64,000 bases of DNA from Trichobilharzia szidati (lineage: Eukaryota > Platyhelminthes > Trematoda > Strigeidida > Schistosomatidae), in contig OX235275.1 of assembly GCA_944472155.2 (NCBI GenBank), positions 54,391,228 to 54,455,227 on the forward strand, in the 5' to 3' direction. Under the pieces are notes generated by a model. The model saw nothing but the letters and a program-made list of their open reading frames with translations. It searched no databases and was not told the DNA's origin. Positions 52,520 to 63,714 of the stretch are shown piece by piece. How positions within the stretch are numbered: position 1 is the first letter of the stretch; every line of letters starts with the position of its first letter. The position numbers were made by a program, and so were the translations under genes.

Positions 52520-52850
52520 GTGACGGTAGGTTAATAAATTTTTAGATATTCCCATCTATATGAGACTGGTACGACTGAAATCATGTTGACAGCCACGAAA
52601 GAATCAATAACCAGTGAAGCTACTGACCTACTGTGAATCCTTCAGTTGAAATCGCTTTACCATACGGTAGAGAAATATGATGACGGATCCTGTCCAACTG
52701 AGTACTCAGAGTAGTATTCTATAGTAGTGACTTAATATCTTTATTTTTTGGTTCGGTTTTCAGTATGGCACTTCAGTACTCATAGTTCTATAACCTATAT
52801 CTAAATATGTTACTTCATCAGTGATGTATATTGGTGAAAATATATATGAC
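52520..52850. other. No recognisable feature
   Basis: Nothing supported. Confidence 0.35.
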
Positions 52851-52926
52851 ATTGATTATTATTCCCTTGGGTTCCAAGTTGAACACTGCGCATGAGATCT
52901 CTGCAGCCCTATTTAACTGGCTGCAC

Positions 52927-52928
<2 letters not shown>

Positions 52929-52964
<36 letters not shown>
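52929..52964. repeat. (AT)n microsatellite
   Basis: About 17 AT units inside the RTE-A 3' region. Confidence 0.85.
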
Positions 52965-52967
<3 letters not shown>

Positions 52968-53397
52968 TTCTAATTCCCTCTTCACATAGTCTCCTCCATG
53001 TCACCATTGAAGCGACATCGGACTCGTCGTTTCCTATTCGGGTTCCAGTCCAGCACCTGGCTAGTGCGTGATGTCATTCAAGTGTCTCCTCAGCGTGTTT
53101 CCACTCCATCTGTATTTTCTTCTGTGCATTTATTGGGAAACAGCCTATTGGTTGGTTCACTGTCTACCACAGTTCTGTTTTACGTATCGTTTCTGGCCAC
53201 CCATCTGATCTTCAGCATGGAGTGAAGACAGCTTTTGATGATAATCTGCAGTAGCCTTCTGGAAATACTTTCCGTGACTTAAGCGCTAAGTCTCTGAACC
53301 ACATAGAGGCGATGACTGATTTAACATCAATGTTGACTATTCAAATCTTGTTCCTTATACTGTCTGCAGGCGATTATCATATTGATTTTAGAGTTAT

Positions 53398-53773
53398 AAA
53401 GGTGATATGTGCCCACTGCTTAGCTGATTAGTCTTTCAGTTCAATAGTTGTCCTCAGTCTGAGTCATCAGTCTGTTAGTCAGGTAAAAATAAACTACATG
53501 GTGTCTCACAGTGGGCGTCAACCAATTAGAATCCAGCATTCAGTTAACGCCTACTGTTCGACCTTTATGACTGGATCAGTATATACCGCATATTTTTGTA
53601 CTCTTGACCACTTTCTCTCTCTCTCTCTTGTGAGCGCGCGCTTATTTTGAAAATACACGTTTCCAGCACTACTGTATCAGTCTTCTGGTATTTACTAGTT
53701 TGGGTCAGGGAATAATCAACTAGGGAATTATCCGGAGTTCACTATCGTAAATTGGCGACATCACAACAGAAGG
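53398..53773. mobile_element. LTR-like insertion, 366 bp
   Basis: The RTE-A sequence is interrupted between AAAGG (53398-53402) and GAAGG (53769-53773), a five-base duplication with one mismatch. The insert starts TGATATGTG and ends CACAACA (TG..CA). It contains 'TCAGTATATACCGCATATTT' (TATA-like), a (CT)n run at 53613-53627, an AAATAAAC signal-like string near 53487, and TTGGCGACATC near its end, which resembles the sequence next to an LTR in Ty3-type elements. A solo LTR fits, but I cannot name the family. Confidence 0.45.
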
Positions 53774-54062
53774 TCACTCTTGCTTTCCCCGATCCTGGTT
53801 TTGAAATCCTCATTTGAGCTGCGTGTAGTTAAAACAGCGCTGCATAGCCAGGTGAAAGAGGTGACATCTTTCAGATTTTCCCTGCTAACGGCTATTGTGT
53901 TTGTTGTTTTTTTGGTAGTCACTATATCTTCATCACTTTTACATTTCCTTTCTTCATTTAATGTCCTGTCTTCGTTGCCTGTTTCTTCTACCCGTCTGGT
54001 AGTTTTCGTCTGTAGATCTTCAGGTTTGTGTGGTGTTGTACAAAGTCTAAATCAGTCCAAGC

Positions 54063-54392
54063 AGCTCAATGGTAACGTTTCTAACAGCAGGCAGTGATGG
54101 GTGACATGGGTTCGAATCTCAGAAGGGACATGAGTTCCTTCAAGGTTGTAGATACGCTGTGATGACTAGTAAGTGCCAACCAGAACGAAACCTAGGTGTA
54201 GCCAAGGCTTCCTGCCAATTGTCTCCAACTATCTAATATCATCAAATCAATGGGCACCGTGATGGCAAGCTACCTAGAATGGTGGCCACATTGCAAACTT
54301 GACTGATAGAATTCAGTCTGCGCCAAAGAAACGACTAGACACATTACACTAGTGACTAGTGTCCAATCAAAGAAAGTCCAAATCCGTAACAG
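54063..54392 (+). mobile_element. SINE-H2 copy
   Basis: Plus strand: head 'CAGCTCAATGGTAACG' (A box) and B box GGTTCGAATCTC, 'AGTTCCTTCAAGGTTGTAGA', hammerhead at about 54154-54210 (GCTGTGATGACTAGTAAGTGCC, CAGAACGAAACCTAGGTG and CCAAGGCTTCC), then 'GGTGGCCACATTGCAAAC' and a terminal self-complementary ACACTAGTGACTAGTGT. Box 2 and stem III are intact; box 1 and stem II are disrupted by inserted bases. Confidence 0.7.
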
Positions 54393-54462
54393 TCACTCTG
54401 TTGGTCCAACGTATACGTGCCTCTTCTTCCCCACTCACTACGGTCTGCTACATTATCCAGTC

Positions 54463-54960
54463 GACTATTATTATTATTGTTTCCTTTAGTTCCTAGCGGA
54501 ACATACGGCTTCAGCCGAACGTCCCCATTGCATTCGGTTCTCTGCCAACATTTTCACCTGGCTCCACGTCTCCCAACATCCTTTTATCTCCTCTTTGCAT
54601 CACCCTTCCTCCATGTTTTCACCCTCCCACTGACGACCATTTTGCCGCTTCATATTTAGTCGGTATTCACTCAAGCGATGGCCTGGCGTATGCTGTCATT
54701 CACTTGATGGTTTGTTTTCTCAAAGTATGACCAATCCACCTCCATTTCTTCCTGCACATTTGTTGCACAATCTGTTCCTACTGTGTTGGTTGGTTCGTTC
54801 ATTGTCAGAGATCCCTACCTGTTGTTGATCTTTTCTGGCCGGCCATCTGATGTGGAGTAGTACTGAGAGAAGAGAGTTGTTGATGGAGGTCTGTAGTTTG
54901 TTCGAAGTGCCCTTCGCGACGCAACGCGAAGTCGCTGATCCGTACAGTAGTCATCCATAG
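54463..54960 (-). pseudogene. RTE-A 3' fragment
   Basis: Minus strand from (ATT)n and 'CCTTTAGTTCCTAGCGGAAC' through 'CTTTTCTGGCCGGCCATCTG' (RWPARKD) to 'TTTGTTCGAAGTGCCCTTCG' and 'CTGATCCGTACAGTAG' near 54950. This resembles the RTE-A subgroup seen at 23335, 28095 and 56023. Confidence 0.7.
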
Positions 54961-55734
54961 TCAGGAATATCATTAATGATTCTTACCAAGGTGATACTGA
55001 TAGTATCCTACGAATTCAGGTCAATTTATTATGATGGCTATATTCGATAGTACTGATTGATACTTGACCTTAAAGAAGTTTTTCAACCTGAGTGGAAAAG
55101 TGCAAGTGAGTAAAATCAACTGACAATTCATTGACCCTAAATGCTCCAACCATTCATTGTTTTGTCATTAGATTATAAATGTCAACCAACATCAACCGTA
55201 AATTGAGAGAATTGTTTATCGTGTATGTTGGTTTATGGTTCTTTTTTGAGTGACCATTCTCATTAACTGAGTGTTAGGTCAGTGAATTTTTCTCAGTGTT
55301 AACCAGATGGCTGGTTATTTGGTACGTTCAGGTGTGGTGAGAGCTGTCTACTAGCCAAATTGGTAGACAGTAATTTACGTCAATGTTTACGTTCTCAAGA
55401 TTTGTCGTGAGAAAATATGAACAAAGACTGATTCAAAACCGACCAAAGCAGACTTTGCGTAGGCGGATGCAGTTAACATATAGAGGATTTGACATTCAAG
55501 AAACAGTCACAAATAGATGAAAGATTAACTTTAAGTGAGAAACAACCAATCGGAAGACTGTGTTTGTTTGCTTAACTAATCTATAATAATGTACATGAAA
55601 ATCTATAAATATGCTTTGATTTCCTTGCTAAACGATCTGTTGCCTGACCCTTGTTTTCTGTTGTTACACAGGTATGTATTGATAACCAATTCGTCTGAAA
55701 TGAAATTTTCTTTGAGTGGTTACATGGTCACTTC
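54961..55734. other. No recognisable feature
   Basis: Nothing supported on either strand. Confidence 0.4.
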
Positions 55735-55855
55735 GTAATCTGAAGGTTTTCGGTTGCATTCATGGCAAGATCATAGGTATGCCCAGCTGTTTAGCACTCC
55801 ATGGTTTTCACTGGTTTTCTAACACATACCAACTCGTGATTTAATTTCTTCTCAT
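55735..55855 (+). repeat. SINE-H1 tail fragment
   Basis: 'CCCAGCTGTTTAGCACTCCA' and 'GGTTTTCACTGGTTTTCTAA' match the H1 stem III / stem I 3' half and tail. The head and hammerhead 5' half are unrecognisable. Confidence 0.45.
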
Positions 55856-56022
55856 TATTTGAACTCGTACACATATACTCCTTAATGATGGCTGGCTTTG
55901 CGATTGTTTCATAAGCGTTTTAATCAGCATTCTTGATCAATGGTCTCTACACAAAATGAGGTGTGTAGGAAGAGTTCCTTAGCGGATGATGACTAGTGAC
56001 GGAATCCAGGGTGCATATTTAT

Positions 56023-56287
56023 TTTTGTTTCCTTTAGTTCCTAGAGGAACACAGGGTTTCAGACACACGTCTCCACTGCGTTCGGTTCTCTGGCAATATT
56101 TTCACCTGTCTCCACGTCTCCCCACATGCCTTCATCTGCTCTTCGCATCACCTCCTCCTCCATGTTGTCACCCTAGCACTGACGGACAACTGATTCACCG
56201 CTTGCCATTCCGTCAGGTTCCACTCGAGCAATGGTCTGGCGTGTGATGTCACTCAATTGATAGTTTGTTTTCTCAGAGTATGGCCAC
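56023..56287 (-). pseudogene. RTE-A 3'-end fragment
   Basis: 'GTTTCCTTTAGTTCCTAGAG' starts the reversed 3' end; the fragment stops near 'GTTTGTTTTCTCAGAGTATG' (HSEKT region). Confidence 0.65.
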
Positions 56288-56732
56288 GATGTGTCCAACT
56301 TGTCCAATTTGAGTCGTATCATCTAGGACATGTCTGCATTCCCCTAGTGAGTGATGATGTCCCCGCTGAGATAGGAACCCAGTATCCAACGTTTCAAACT
56401 CCAAAGCGTTATACACTACACTCCTTGAACCACAATGTGAGCTAGCTCTTTTTCAACACATTTCAGTTAATTTTAGTTCAATCGATCAATAGAAAAATCG
56501 AAAAATGAAATTAAAAAGTAAATTTCTTATATATGACCTAAAATTATAATATTTTTTATGGGTTATTGACCTGGTGGCCTTTTGAATTGACGATAAAGAT
56601 TCCAATTTATCATAGAATATTTTTATGCAATAAAACACGCACTATGATACATCGTTATTTATTTGAGGACACCGTTTCCAGCATACCTGATTTGTCATAA
56701 TCTTCATATCAATCAAATTGTACTCATATAAT
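56288..56732. other. No recognisable feature
   Basis: 'GATGTCCCCGCTGAGATAGG' and 'AGCTAGCTC' look SINE-like but no family match is secure. Confidence 0.3.
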
Positions 56733-56734
56733 TG

Positions 56735-57312
56735 GTTGGGGAATTTCATCATGAACTGACTGACATCAGTTTGAGAACCATTCGAAAACCACCAATGGAC
56801 AGCTGTTTCATCAGCAGTGCGCACCCACTGTGGTTCAGCGCCAGGACCTTCTGGTTACATGGCTAGCAAGCTCGAGGACCATTAAGCCACTGGGACCCGA
56901 TCTAATGACCAGCCCATGAATTCTAACCTCTGCCAATTCATCACATGGCGCGACCACTTGAAAATTCATCTGATGCTCACTAGCGACTGGCCCTATTTAA
57001 GCAGTGACCTGGGGTTGTAGTGGGAAGCCGTGACCAGTAGGGTACAGCAGATTGAAGATGAGGCAGTAACTCATCGAAGCAGAAGACATAACGAGGTGGT
57101 CGCGCTATGTCATGAATTGGCAGAGGTTAGAATTCATGGGCTGGTCATTGGATCGGCTCCCAGTGGCTTAATGGTCTACGAGCTTGCTAGCCTTGTAACT
57201 AGAAGGTCCTGGGTCCGAAGCCCCGTGGGGGTGCGTACTGCTGACGAAACAGCTGTCCAATAGTGGTTTTCGAATGGTTCTCAAATTGATGTCAGTCATA
57301 CAATATCCCCAC
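56735..57312. mobile_element. SINE-H1 head-to-head pair
   Basis: A minus unit (56735-56990) and a plus unit (57060-57312) mirror each other across a spacer. Both include 'GGTCCCAGTGGCTTAATGGT' or its near copy, 'CCTTGTAACTAGAAGGTCCT', B box GGTCC/GGTTC-type, and the H1 tail. In both, the hammerhead is shortened in the same way: TGCTGA runs directly into TGAAACAGCTGTCC or CGAAACAGCTGTCC with stem II gone. The arms are so alike that an inverted duplication is more likely than two insertions. Confidence 0.7.
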
Positions 57313-57534
57313 AAAATAACCAATATTCGGAAATGTACTCATATAACTTTCTGACTTTGCTTATATAATTCAATAATTCCTTATCCTTTGATTTTATTGA
57401 TATCAACGCTTTCCATTTCACAGGTACTAACGTTGCGTCATTCCTATTTCTATGCGTCTTATGTAGATTCCTTAATCACCCTCGCCTTCCACCTATCTAT
57501 AATGCTCTTTAGACCTGTAACTCTGTTATTGGGA
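57313..57534. other. No recognisable feature
   Basis: Nothing supported. Confidence 0.3.
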
Positions 57535-59175
57535 CACATGAATTTTTCTAGCTGTCGGGTGATTGACCTTCCGCCTAAAAAAAGATAACTCACTTAGAGA
57601 AAAAGCAAGCAATCATTATGCATGCAATAACACACAATTACGCAATAGCGCGGGATACAGCTATAATTCTATTAAAAGTAGTATAGTTAATAATGTGAAA
57701 TATTCTGATATCCCATGAATTAAAAGTTAATCTGAACGAAGAATATTCTTTTCAATAATTTCTCCTCTTCAGGTTCTTACAATTATAAAATATAATATTT
57801 ATTGTCGTTACAATAATGATAGCGCCAGTTAGTTATGCGGCGGATACATTTTTTCTTAACGTAGAATAACAGATTAGTAGTTACGGGGTGTCAAAATAAA
57901 TAGTCGTATTTGATTGTGACAAACGTGCTCTAGGTTGAAATCGATTACAAAAATATTGTAGAACGGGAGACAATGAGGATGGTGATTAGTCATAATAGAA
58001 TTTGTAGAGTGTGGGGTAGGTAAATTGACAAGTCAGTTCAAGGTTGTAAAAGGTGTCAGGTGAGTGAGTGAGTGGCTAGTACAAAGTGGTACGTATTAAA
58101 GAGGAGATAGTAAGACTGCAATGAGAGGTTCGAGAACATTTACCAGCTTGGTTAGGCGGGGGGGGGGAATTAAGTGCGTAAAAAGCTCGATCCTGTCACA
58201 CTTGGTCGATGCTGGACATCGAATCGATGTCAACACAGCTTTCAGGGTTATATACCGAATTCCGAAGTCGTTATCACCTACAGTTCGCTTACATCTCCTA
58301 CACATAGCTGAAGCTGTTGCAATAAGATCGACTAAACCGGAACTTTGTATCCAAAAAGAACACGTTCAGATGCTGTTCCTACCGTGGCCGAACTTGGATT
58401 GATGATTCTTCTTCTCACCAAGAGTGCTTCTTCCCCTTAACCCTCTTGGTTTTTTTCCTTTGCTTATTATTACAATTATTATTATTCGTCATAATTTATG
58501 CCCTTAATGCAAACATTCTCTCAATACTATCGAATTTTCCATTTATACTATCCGGACTTATTATTATTAGTGATATTATCTCTTTTCTCAATATATGCCT
58601 CCATCTGTTTCTTCATTTCACACATTCGTTATTTCATTATGAACCTCTCATTGCAGTCTTACTATCTCCTCTTTAATACATACCACTTTGTACTAGCCAC
58701 TCACCTGACACCTTTTATAACCTTGAACTGACTTGTCATTTTTCCTACCCCACACTCTACAAATCTATTATGACTAATCACCACCATTGTCTCCCATTTC
58801 ACCGAAATATTTTGTAATCGATTTCAGCCCAGAGCACGTTTGTCACACACACAAATACGACTATTTATTTTGACACCCCATAACTACTAATCTGTTATTC
58901 TACGTTAAGAAAAAATGTATCCGCCGCATAACTGGCGCTATCATTATTGTAGTGACAATAATGATTATATTTTATAATTATAAGAAGGTGAAGAGGAGAA
59001 ATTATTGACAGGAATATTCGTCGTTCAGATTGACTTTTAATATAGTTAGGTGGAGAGAGGAGTTGATCACTAAATCTTTGTTCACTGAATCTACTCGTAA
59101 CACATAGCATAGGATAGATGTAAAACCGATACCAGAGGTATGGAAAATATTATTATCACAATAAAACCATAGGAT
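57535..59175 (+). pseudogene. PLE-g 3' end, interrupted by PLE-e
   Basis: 57535-57689 reads 'ACTCACTTAGAGAAAAAGCA' and 'ATGCAATAACACACAATTAC', parallel to the end of the PLE-g GIY-YIG domain at 32810-32900 ('SNLEKS..LHALTHNH'). It resumes at 59041 with 'TTGATCACTAAATCTTTGTT' and 'GTAACACATAGCATAGGATA', parallel to 32920-32990. Confidence 0.6.
57682..59048 (+). mobile_element. PLE-e copy with GIY-YIG end, inverted arms and 8-bp TSD
   Basis: TATAGTTA flanks at 57682-57689 and 59041-59048. Left arm 57690-58130 is the inverted 3' tail; right arm 58640-59040 is the tail in sense. Between them the frame 58121-58402 encodes 'GGIKCVKSSILSHLVDAGHR', 'DVNTAFRVIYRIPKSLSPTV' and 'KPELCIQKEHVQMLFLPWP', the end of the GIY-YIG domain and the protein C-terminus, with its own 3' UTR to 58640. 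The catalytic GIY and YIG residues are upstream of the truncation. A GGGGGGGG-type G run at 58158 marks the arm-body junction. Confidence 0.8.
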
Positions 59176-59214
59176 CAGAAATAATAGAACTTTCGGGTGT
59201 TAGCTTTGAGAGAT

Positions 59215-59840
59215 CTGGTCGATTTCACTTTTCATCACGCACAGAAATCAGTTAGAGAACCACTGAAAACCAGGCGGGCCTGGAAAGCCGTTTCGCACGA
59301 TACTGGGACTTTTAAGCAGGACTTATGCAATCACAACCTCATCTACTGGAGATCGAATCCAAGACCTTCAGGTTACGAAGTAAACTTGAGGATCATTCAC
59401 CCCCCCCTGGGACCTGACTCAACTATCCATGAATTGTAACCACTGTCAGTTTGCAGCCGTCAGCTCACGCTATCAACGATCACTTGTCCTCACATCCAAC
59501 CCTATGGACATGACGTTTCACGACTTCTCACTAGAACTCCAAGTAATTTCCTCTCGTAGTCAATCACTGGTGGGCATCAGATTAATTTTCTGATGTTGGT
59601 TGGTTGACAATGTCAGTGGAAATTGTAAACTAGGAGAGGTTAGAATTCCAGGGCTATAGAGTTCCGTTCAAGTAACTGAATGGTCACCAAAATTGCCTTG
59701 TAACCTGTGCGGCATGGATTCAGTCTGCAGTGTAGTAATAAGTGCGTAATACCAACGAGTCCTAAACAACTGCCCAGTACTGTATGGTTTTCAATGCTTC
59801 CCCAACTGACATCAATCCGTAATCAAACTTCGCCTTGATG
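59215..59840. mobile_element. SINE-H1 pair, opposed (diverged)
   Basis: Minus unit 59215-59470: 'GTTAGAGAACCACTGAAAAC' tail, 'AGCCGTTTCGCACGATACTG' (GAAA box and stem II) and 'GATCGAATCC' B-box-like. Plus unit 59620-59840: 'TTAGAATTCCAGGGCTATAG', 'GTATGGTTTTCAATGCTTCC'. The hammerheads are decayed in both. Confidence 0.55.
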
Positions 59841-59884
59841 TGAAGATTATGAGAAATTAACTATGCTCCAAATGCTGTCAGCAA

Positions 59885-60142
59885 GTAATACTATATCATT
59901 AAGTGAGTAAGTTGTCCATTGATGGGACACTGGCTGGTCACGCAATAGGTCAGGGGTTCGACTCCCTTCTAGCGAACTGTCTTACCTTATTTAGCCGGTA
60001 GTACGTCCAGTAAAGAAGGAAGGTTGGGTATGAGGCTGACAATCCCATCCTGTGAAAACAACGCCGCTACCGAAACTTCAGAGTTCTAACATGAAGCCCT
60101 ATGTTCCACTGAGGAAGCAAAGGGATAAAATAAAATAAAGTG
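59885..60142 (+). mobile_element. SINE-T copy (diverged head)
   Basis: B box GGTTCGACTCCC, body 'TTAGCCGGTAGTACGTCCAG' and 'ATGAGGCTGACAATCCCATC', 3' end 'GAAGCCCTATGTTCCACTGA' and GGATAAAATAAAATAAAG. The 3' end is the clearest match in the window to the RTE-A terminus. Confidence 0.7.
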
Positions 60143-60380
60143 TATCTTATTCAATGAAGTTGTTCCATCATGAAATTATACCCTCTTAACACAGTGATGA
60201 CATTCTATTCTTATGTCAAAGTTTCTATCTGTTGTACTACTGTGTGTTAGTTGAGTTTAAAAGTCACAAACTTAGAATGATAGCGATGTTTGATACTTCT
60301 TGATTTCCAACAGTTCTTTAACTGATGTCAAATTCTTCTGAAAACAAATTTGTTTAACCTAAATTCATTACAAAAGGACA
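60143..60380. other. No recognisable feature
   Basis: Nothing supported. Confidence 0.3.
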
Positions 60381-60384
60381 CAGA

Positions 60385-61050
60385 AGGCCCGTTCGGCATT
60401 CGTCGACTTATGCCATCTCTGGCTTAGTAGACGTGATATCCAGCTGGCTATCGATCAAAGGACGTGTGTACTGTTTAGAAGTTTACTCTGTTCTCCTTTA
60501 TGGCTGTGAGTGAGACATGACCATTGAAAGTGGAAGACATGAAAAAAGCCGGCTAGCTGTCTTTGATCATAAGTGTCTGCGTTCTATCTCCCGTGTTAAG
60601 TGGTATAATAGAGTGAGCAATACTGAGGTTAGGCATCGGTCGAGTGCTAGGTAAGGAGGGCAAATCAGTCAACAAGGTTGTGGAGTCATACCGACTGAGA
60701 TGGTTACGACATGTGTTACTCATGCCTAGCCATCTCTTTCCTTGGCGGACTATGTCAGCTGATCAGTTTGGAAAAGAGCTAGCTGTGGTCAAACGAAAAT
60801 ATGGCTTCATCAGTCAATGAAATCCACAACAGTTAGTTTGAGCCAGTCACGCAGGCAGGTGTAGACTTCTTGACACGTTGGGATCCATGCGATGGTAGGA
60901 ACCAATGGTGTCTGGAGACAATTAGCGATATGGCTTAAAATCGTTGTCAACGATGGCCCAGATGCATTCACTACTTGTGACTTGTAATATGCAATAAAAC
61001 TATTGTTCTTCCATATCACTATTCTTTTTGTCTCGCATTTCTGTTTGCTA
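60385..61050 (+). pseudogene. RTE-B 3' fragment
   Basis: Plus strand from 'TCTGGCTTAGTAGACGTGAT' (SGLVDVIS region) through 'GTTTACTCTGTTCTCCTTTA' (SVLLYG), 'GGTTACGACATGTGTTACTC' (LGHVLLMP) and the 3' noncoding end ('GTTCTTCCATATCACTATTC') to about 61045, where an RTE-A copy starts at once. Broken frames. Confidence 0.7.
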
Positions 61051-61051
61051 T

Positions 61052-62632
61052 CCTTCTTTACGACTGCGGCAGATGTGCTCACGCCATTATTGCAAAAGGT
61101 TTGCAGGAAAGAAAGTTGCCTACCGATCGGAAGAAAGGTGACCTTGTCAAGCTACCAAAGAAGGGCGACTTATGCCCCATTCTGCAAGAAATGACTGACG
61201 TCAAATAATTCTCTTGTCCATACCAAGTAAAATACTGAATCACATCATTCTGGAGAGAATAAAAGATGCACTGGATACAAAACTCCGCCACCCCCCCGGA
61301 CAAGCTGCAATCAGGAAAGGTAAATCATGCACTGATCAAATTGCAGCTCTACGCATCGTCATCACAGAAAAAAGCATACAACCGGAGTCAAACCTCGTTC
61401 TACCTCAACCTCATTGACTTCGAAAAGGTATTCACAAGACAACGTTGACGTCGAAGTAATTTGGAAACTGGTTCAGCACTACGGTGTACAGTGCCCAAGT
61501 CTTCATCAGCCTCATTCAACACCTGGCTATATGACAATGTCACCACCAGTCAGGTAATCCACAAAGGAAAACTCAGAGAGGTGTTCGAACTGAATACATG
61601 AGTAAGACAAGACTGCCTGCCTATTATCTCCAATGATATTCTTAATTGTGGTGGGTTGGATTATGCATCAGACTGAGCATGGGAAGTGAGAAGATAGGAG
61701 TATGCTGGACGACCGATGAGAAAACTCTGTAAGATCTGGATTTCACGCGCAGATGATAAATGTCTAATGTCACATAAAGTCCAAGACTTACAGGCGAAAA
61801 GCGACAAACTAGCAGAAGAGGTTGGCAGGCAGTGAAGACAGGACTACAGGTGAACATAGAGATGACGGAGTTAAGTGATGAAGATAACCAACCAACAACA
61901 ACAATAACAACCAACACCAATCACTATCAGCGGAAAGTCACTTCCTCCCTTCACCTATCTAGAGACCATCGATCCAGCCACATGCAGTCGGAATGGATGA
62001 AGGTGTCAGAGCCACCCAGTCAACTCGAATCGGAAAGGCGAAATACGGCTTCATCAAACTGTAAGCAGTTTGGAAATCTTCTCCACTCAGCCAGTCATTT
62101 TAAAGAACAAGATTTGGATTTCCAGCACAAATGTGAACTCAGTCAACTCTTTTATGTGGGTCGGAAATTTGACCAGTGTGTCACAGAATGCATTTCCAGC
62201 AAGTTACAGACTTTTATTAACTGCTCCATCCTTCTCCCTCCATACTGTGGATCAAATAAACGACCGGCCAGAAAGGATCAGCTACAAGAAACTCTGAACA
62301 AGGAAAAAACCAACAGGTGAGAGCCGATTTCTCAACAAATATGTGGCAGAAAATGGAGATCGATTTGAGCATATGTTGAGATGGTCATCGGATGACATTG
62401 TGTGCCAGCCGCACCATCGCTCGAGTGGTATCCAAATGAGAAGGGACGAGTGGGTCGTCGGTTTGGGGTTGATATGGAGGAGATTGTGTGGAGAGGAGGA
62501 GGAAATGATAGATTATGGGTAATCGTAGAGCTAACCAGCTGAAGATGACAGCGGAAAATAGAACACAGTGGAGATGAGTTTTTGAAGCCCTATGCTCCCC
62601 TTAGAACCCAAGAGAGTATTAATAATAGTTTT
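61052..62632 (+). pseudogene. RTE-A copy with pre-RT to 3' end
   Basis: Starts with 'AADVLTPLLQKVCRKES' and 'KLPKKGDL' (pre-RT), then the frame 61214-61417 with 'MSIPSKILNHIILERIKDAL' and 'RKGKSCTDQIAALRIVI' and 'YLNLIDFEKVF' (motif A, Asp kept). Motif B is damaged ('RQD' for RQG, 61600). 61730-61780 has 'DLDFTRR' for the FADD region, disrupted. The frame 61832-62320 holds the Thr/Asn-rich block and 'RKFDQCVTECISSKLQTFIN'. The 3' end 'CTATGCTCCCCTTAGAACCC' lies at 62590, followed by TAATAATAG. Dead. Confidence 0.75.
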
Positions 62633-62865
62633 CTTCCTTCACGTTCCCCAGTGGAACATAGGGCTTCAAGCTAGTGGCTTGAGATTTCTGTAGCTGTGTT
62701 TATTATACAGGATGGGGTTGCTAGCCTCATGCCCAACCTTTCCTCTGCACCAGCATTATTTCTGGCATAGCGAGGTAAAGGAGTGTGTCTGTTGGCTGGG
62801 GATCGAACCCCGGACCATGTGCATGGTCGGCGAGCGTCCTAACCGCTCTGCTACCCTCTTTACTC
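62632..62865 (-). mobile_element. SINE-T copy
   Basis: Minus strand head 'GGTAGCAGAGCGGTTAGGAC' with B box GGTTCGATCCCC, body 'CTTTACCTCGCTATGCCAG' and 'GGGCATGAGGCTAGCAACCC', and 3' end 'GAAGCCCTATGTTCCACTGG' then GAACGTGAAGGAAG. It directly follows the RTE-A tail at 62632. Confidence 0.8.
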
Positions 62866-63004
62866 CCTTTTACACTCTACTCTTGATTTTTGTGCTGCGT
62901 GGAGTGTAGCAAATCAAACTTCTTCATATCTCTGAAAAGTTCTGTATTGAAAACAGTCAGTCAGTCAGTCAAATTCCTTACCACCTTTGTCACTATATTC
63001 AGTG

Positions 63005-63697
63005 ACATTTGTAATGAAGTTACCTGCCTAACGGCAACAAGCACCAATCAATATCAACCGGAAGAATTTAGAAGAAGTCGCCCGTTTCACTGATCTTGGC
63101 GAAACCGTTCTAATCAAAGGCTGCACGGATGAGAATGCCAGAATCGGGAAGACTAAATAGACCTTCATTACTTTGAAATTCATCTAGAAGTTAACAGTAC
63201 TTAGCAATGAACAACAAGATTCAGATTTTCAGCACTAATGTGAAGTCAGTCAGTACTTCTACATTGATTAGAGACTCGGATCATGCGGTATCAAAAGCAT
63301 TTCCAGCGGGCGATTGAAGACTTTCATCAGTAGATGCTTTCGCTCACTTCTGACGACTAGACGGCTGGTCATAAAGGATAATCAACGAGGAACTCAGACA
63401 ACAAACTAACCAACAACCTATCGCCAAACAAATACACAGAAAGAAATAAAAGATGGATTAGATACATGCTGAGGGAACCGTTAAGTGACACAATATGCTA
63501 GCCAGACCCTCGAATGGAACCCAATTTTTGGAGACAGTGAGTTGGGTTAGTGGGAGGAGGAGATCGTTTAAAAACTTATGGGTAATCATTCAGCCAGGTA
63601 AAAAGGACTTCAGGGAAGAGAATGCACTGGAGATGTGCTGTTGAGGAAGCCCTGTATTGCATTCGAAACCCAAGGGATTAATAGTAATATTATAGAG
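63005..63697 (+). pseudogene. RTE-A 3' fragment
   Basis: 'CAACAAGCACCAATCAATAT' (Gln/His block), 'AATGCCAGAATCGGGAAGAC' (ARIGK), 'CAGATTTTCAGCACTAATGT' (IFSTNVKS), to 'GCCCTGTATTGCATTCGAAA' and an AAT-rich tail. Heavily broken. Confidence 0.65.
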
Positions 63698-63714
63698 AAT
63701 AAGTTCGTAGGGAT

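Larger units (their letters stand above)
52855..54062 (-). pseudogene. RTE-A fragment interrupted by an LTR-like insert
   Basis: Minus strand from 'ATTATTCCCTTGGGTTCCAA' (52860), through an (AT)17 tract at 52931-52964, 'GTCTCCTCCATGTCACCATT' (VTWRR), 'AGCCTTCTGGAAATACTTTC' (ISRR region), up to 53402. It resumes at 53769 with 'TTTCCCCGATCCTGGTTTTG' (ARIGE region) and 'ACAGCGCTGCATAGCCAGGT' (SIVST region), and 'CGTCTGTAGATCTTCAGG' (PEDLQTK) near 54010. Confidence 0.7.
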
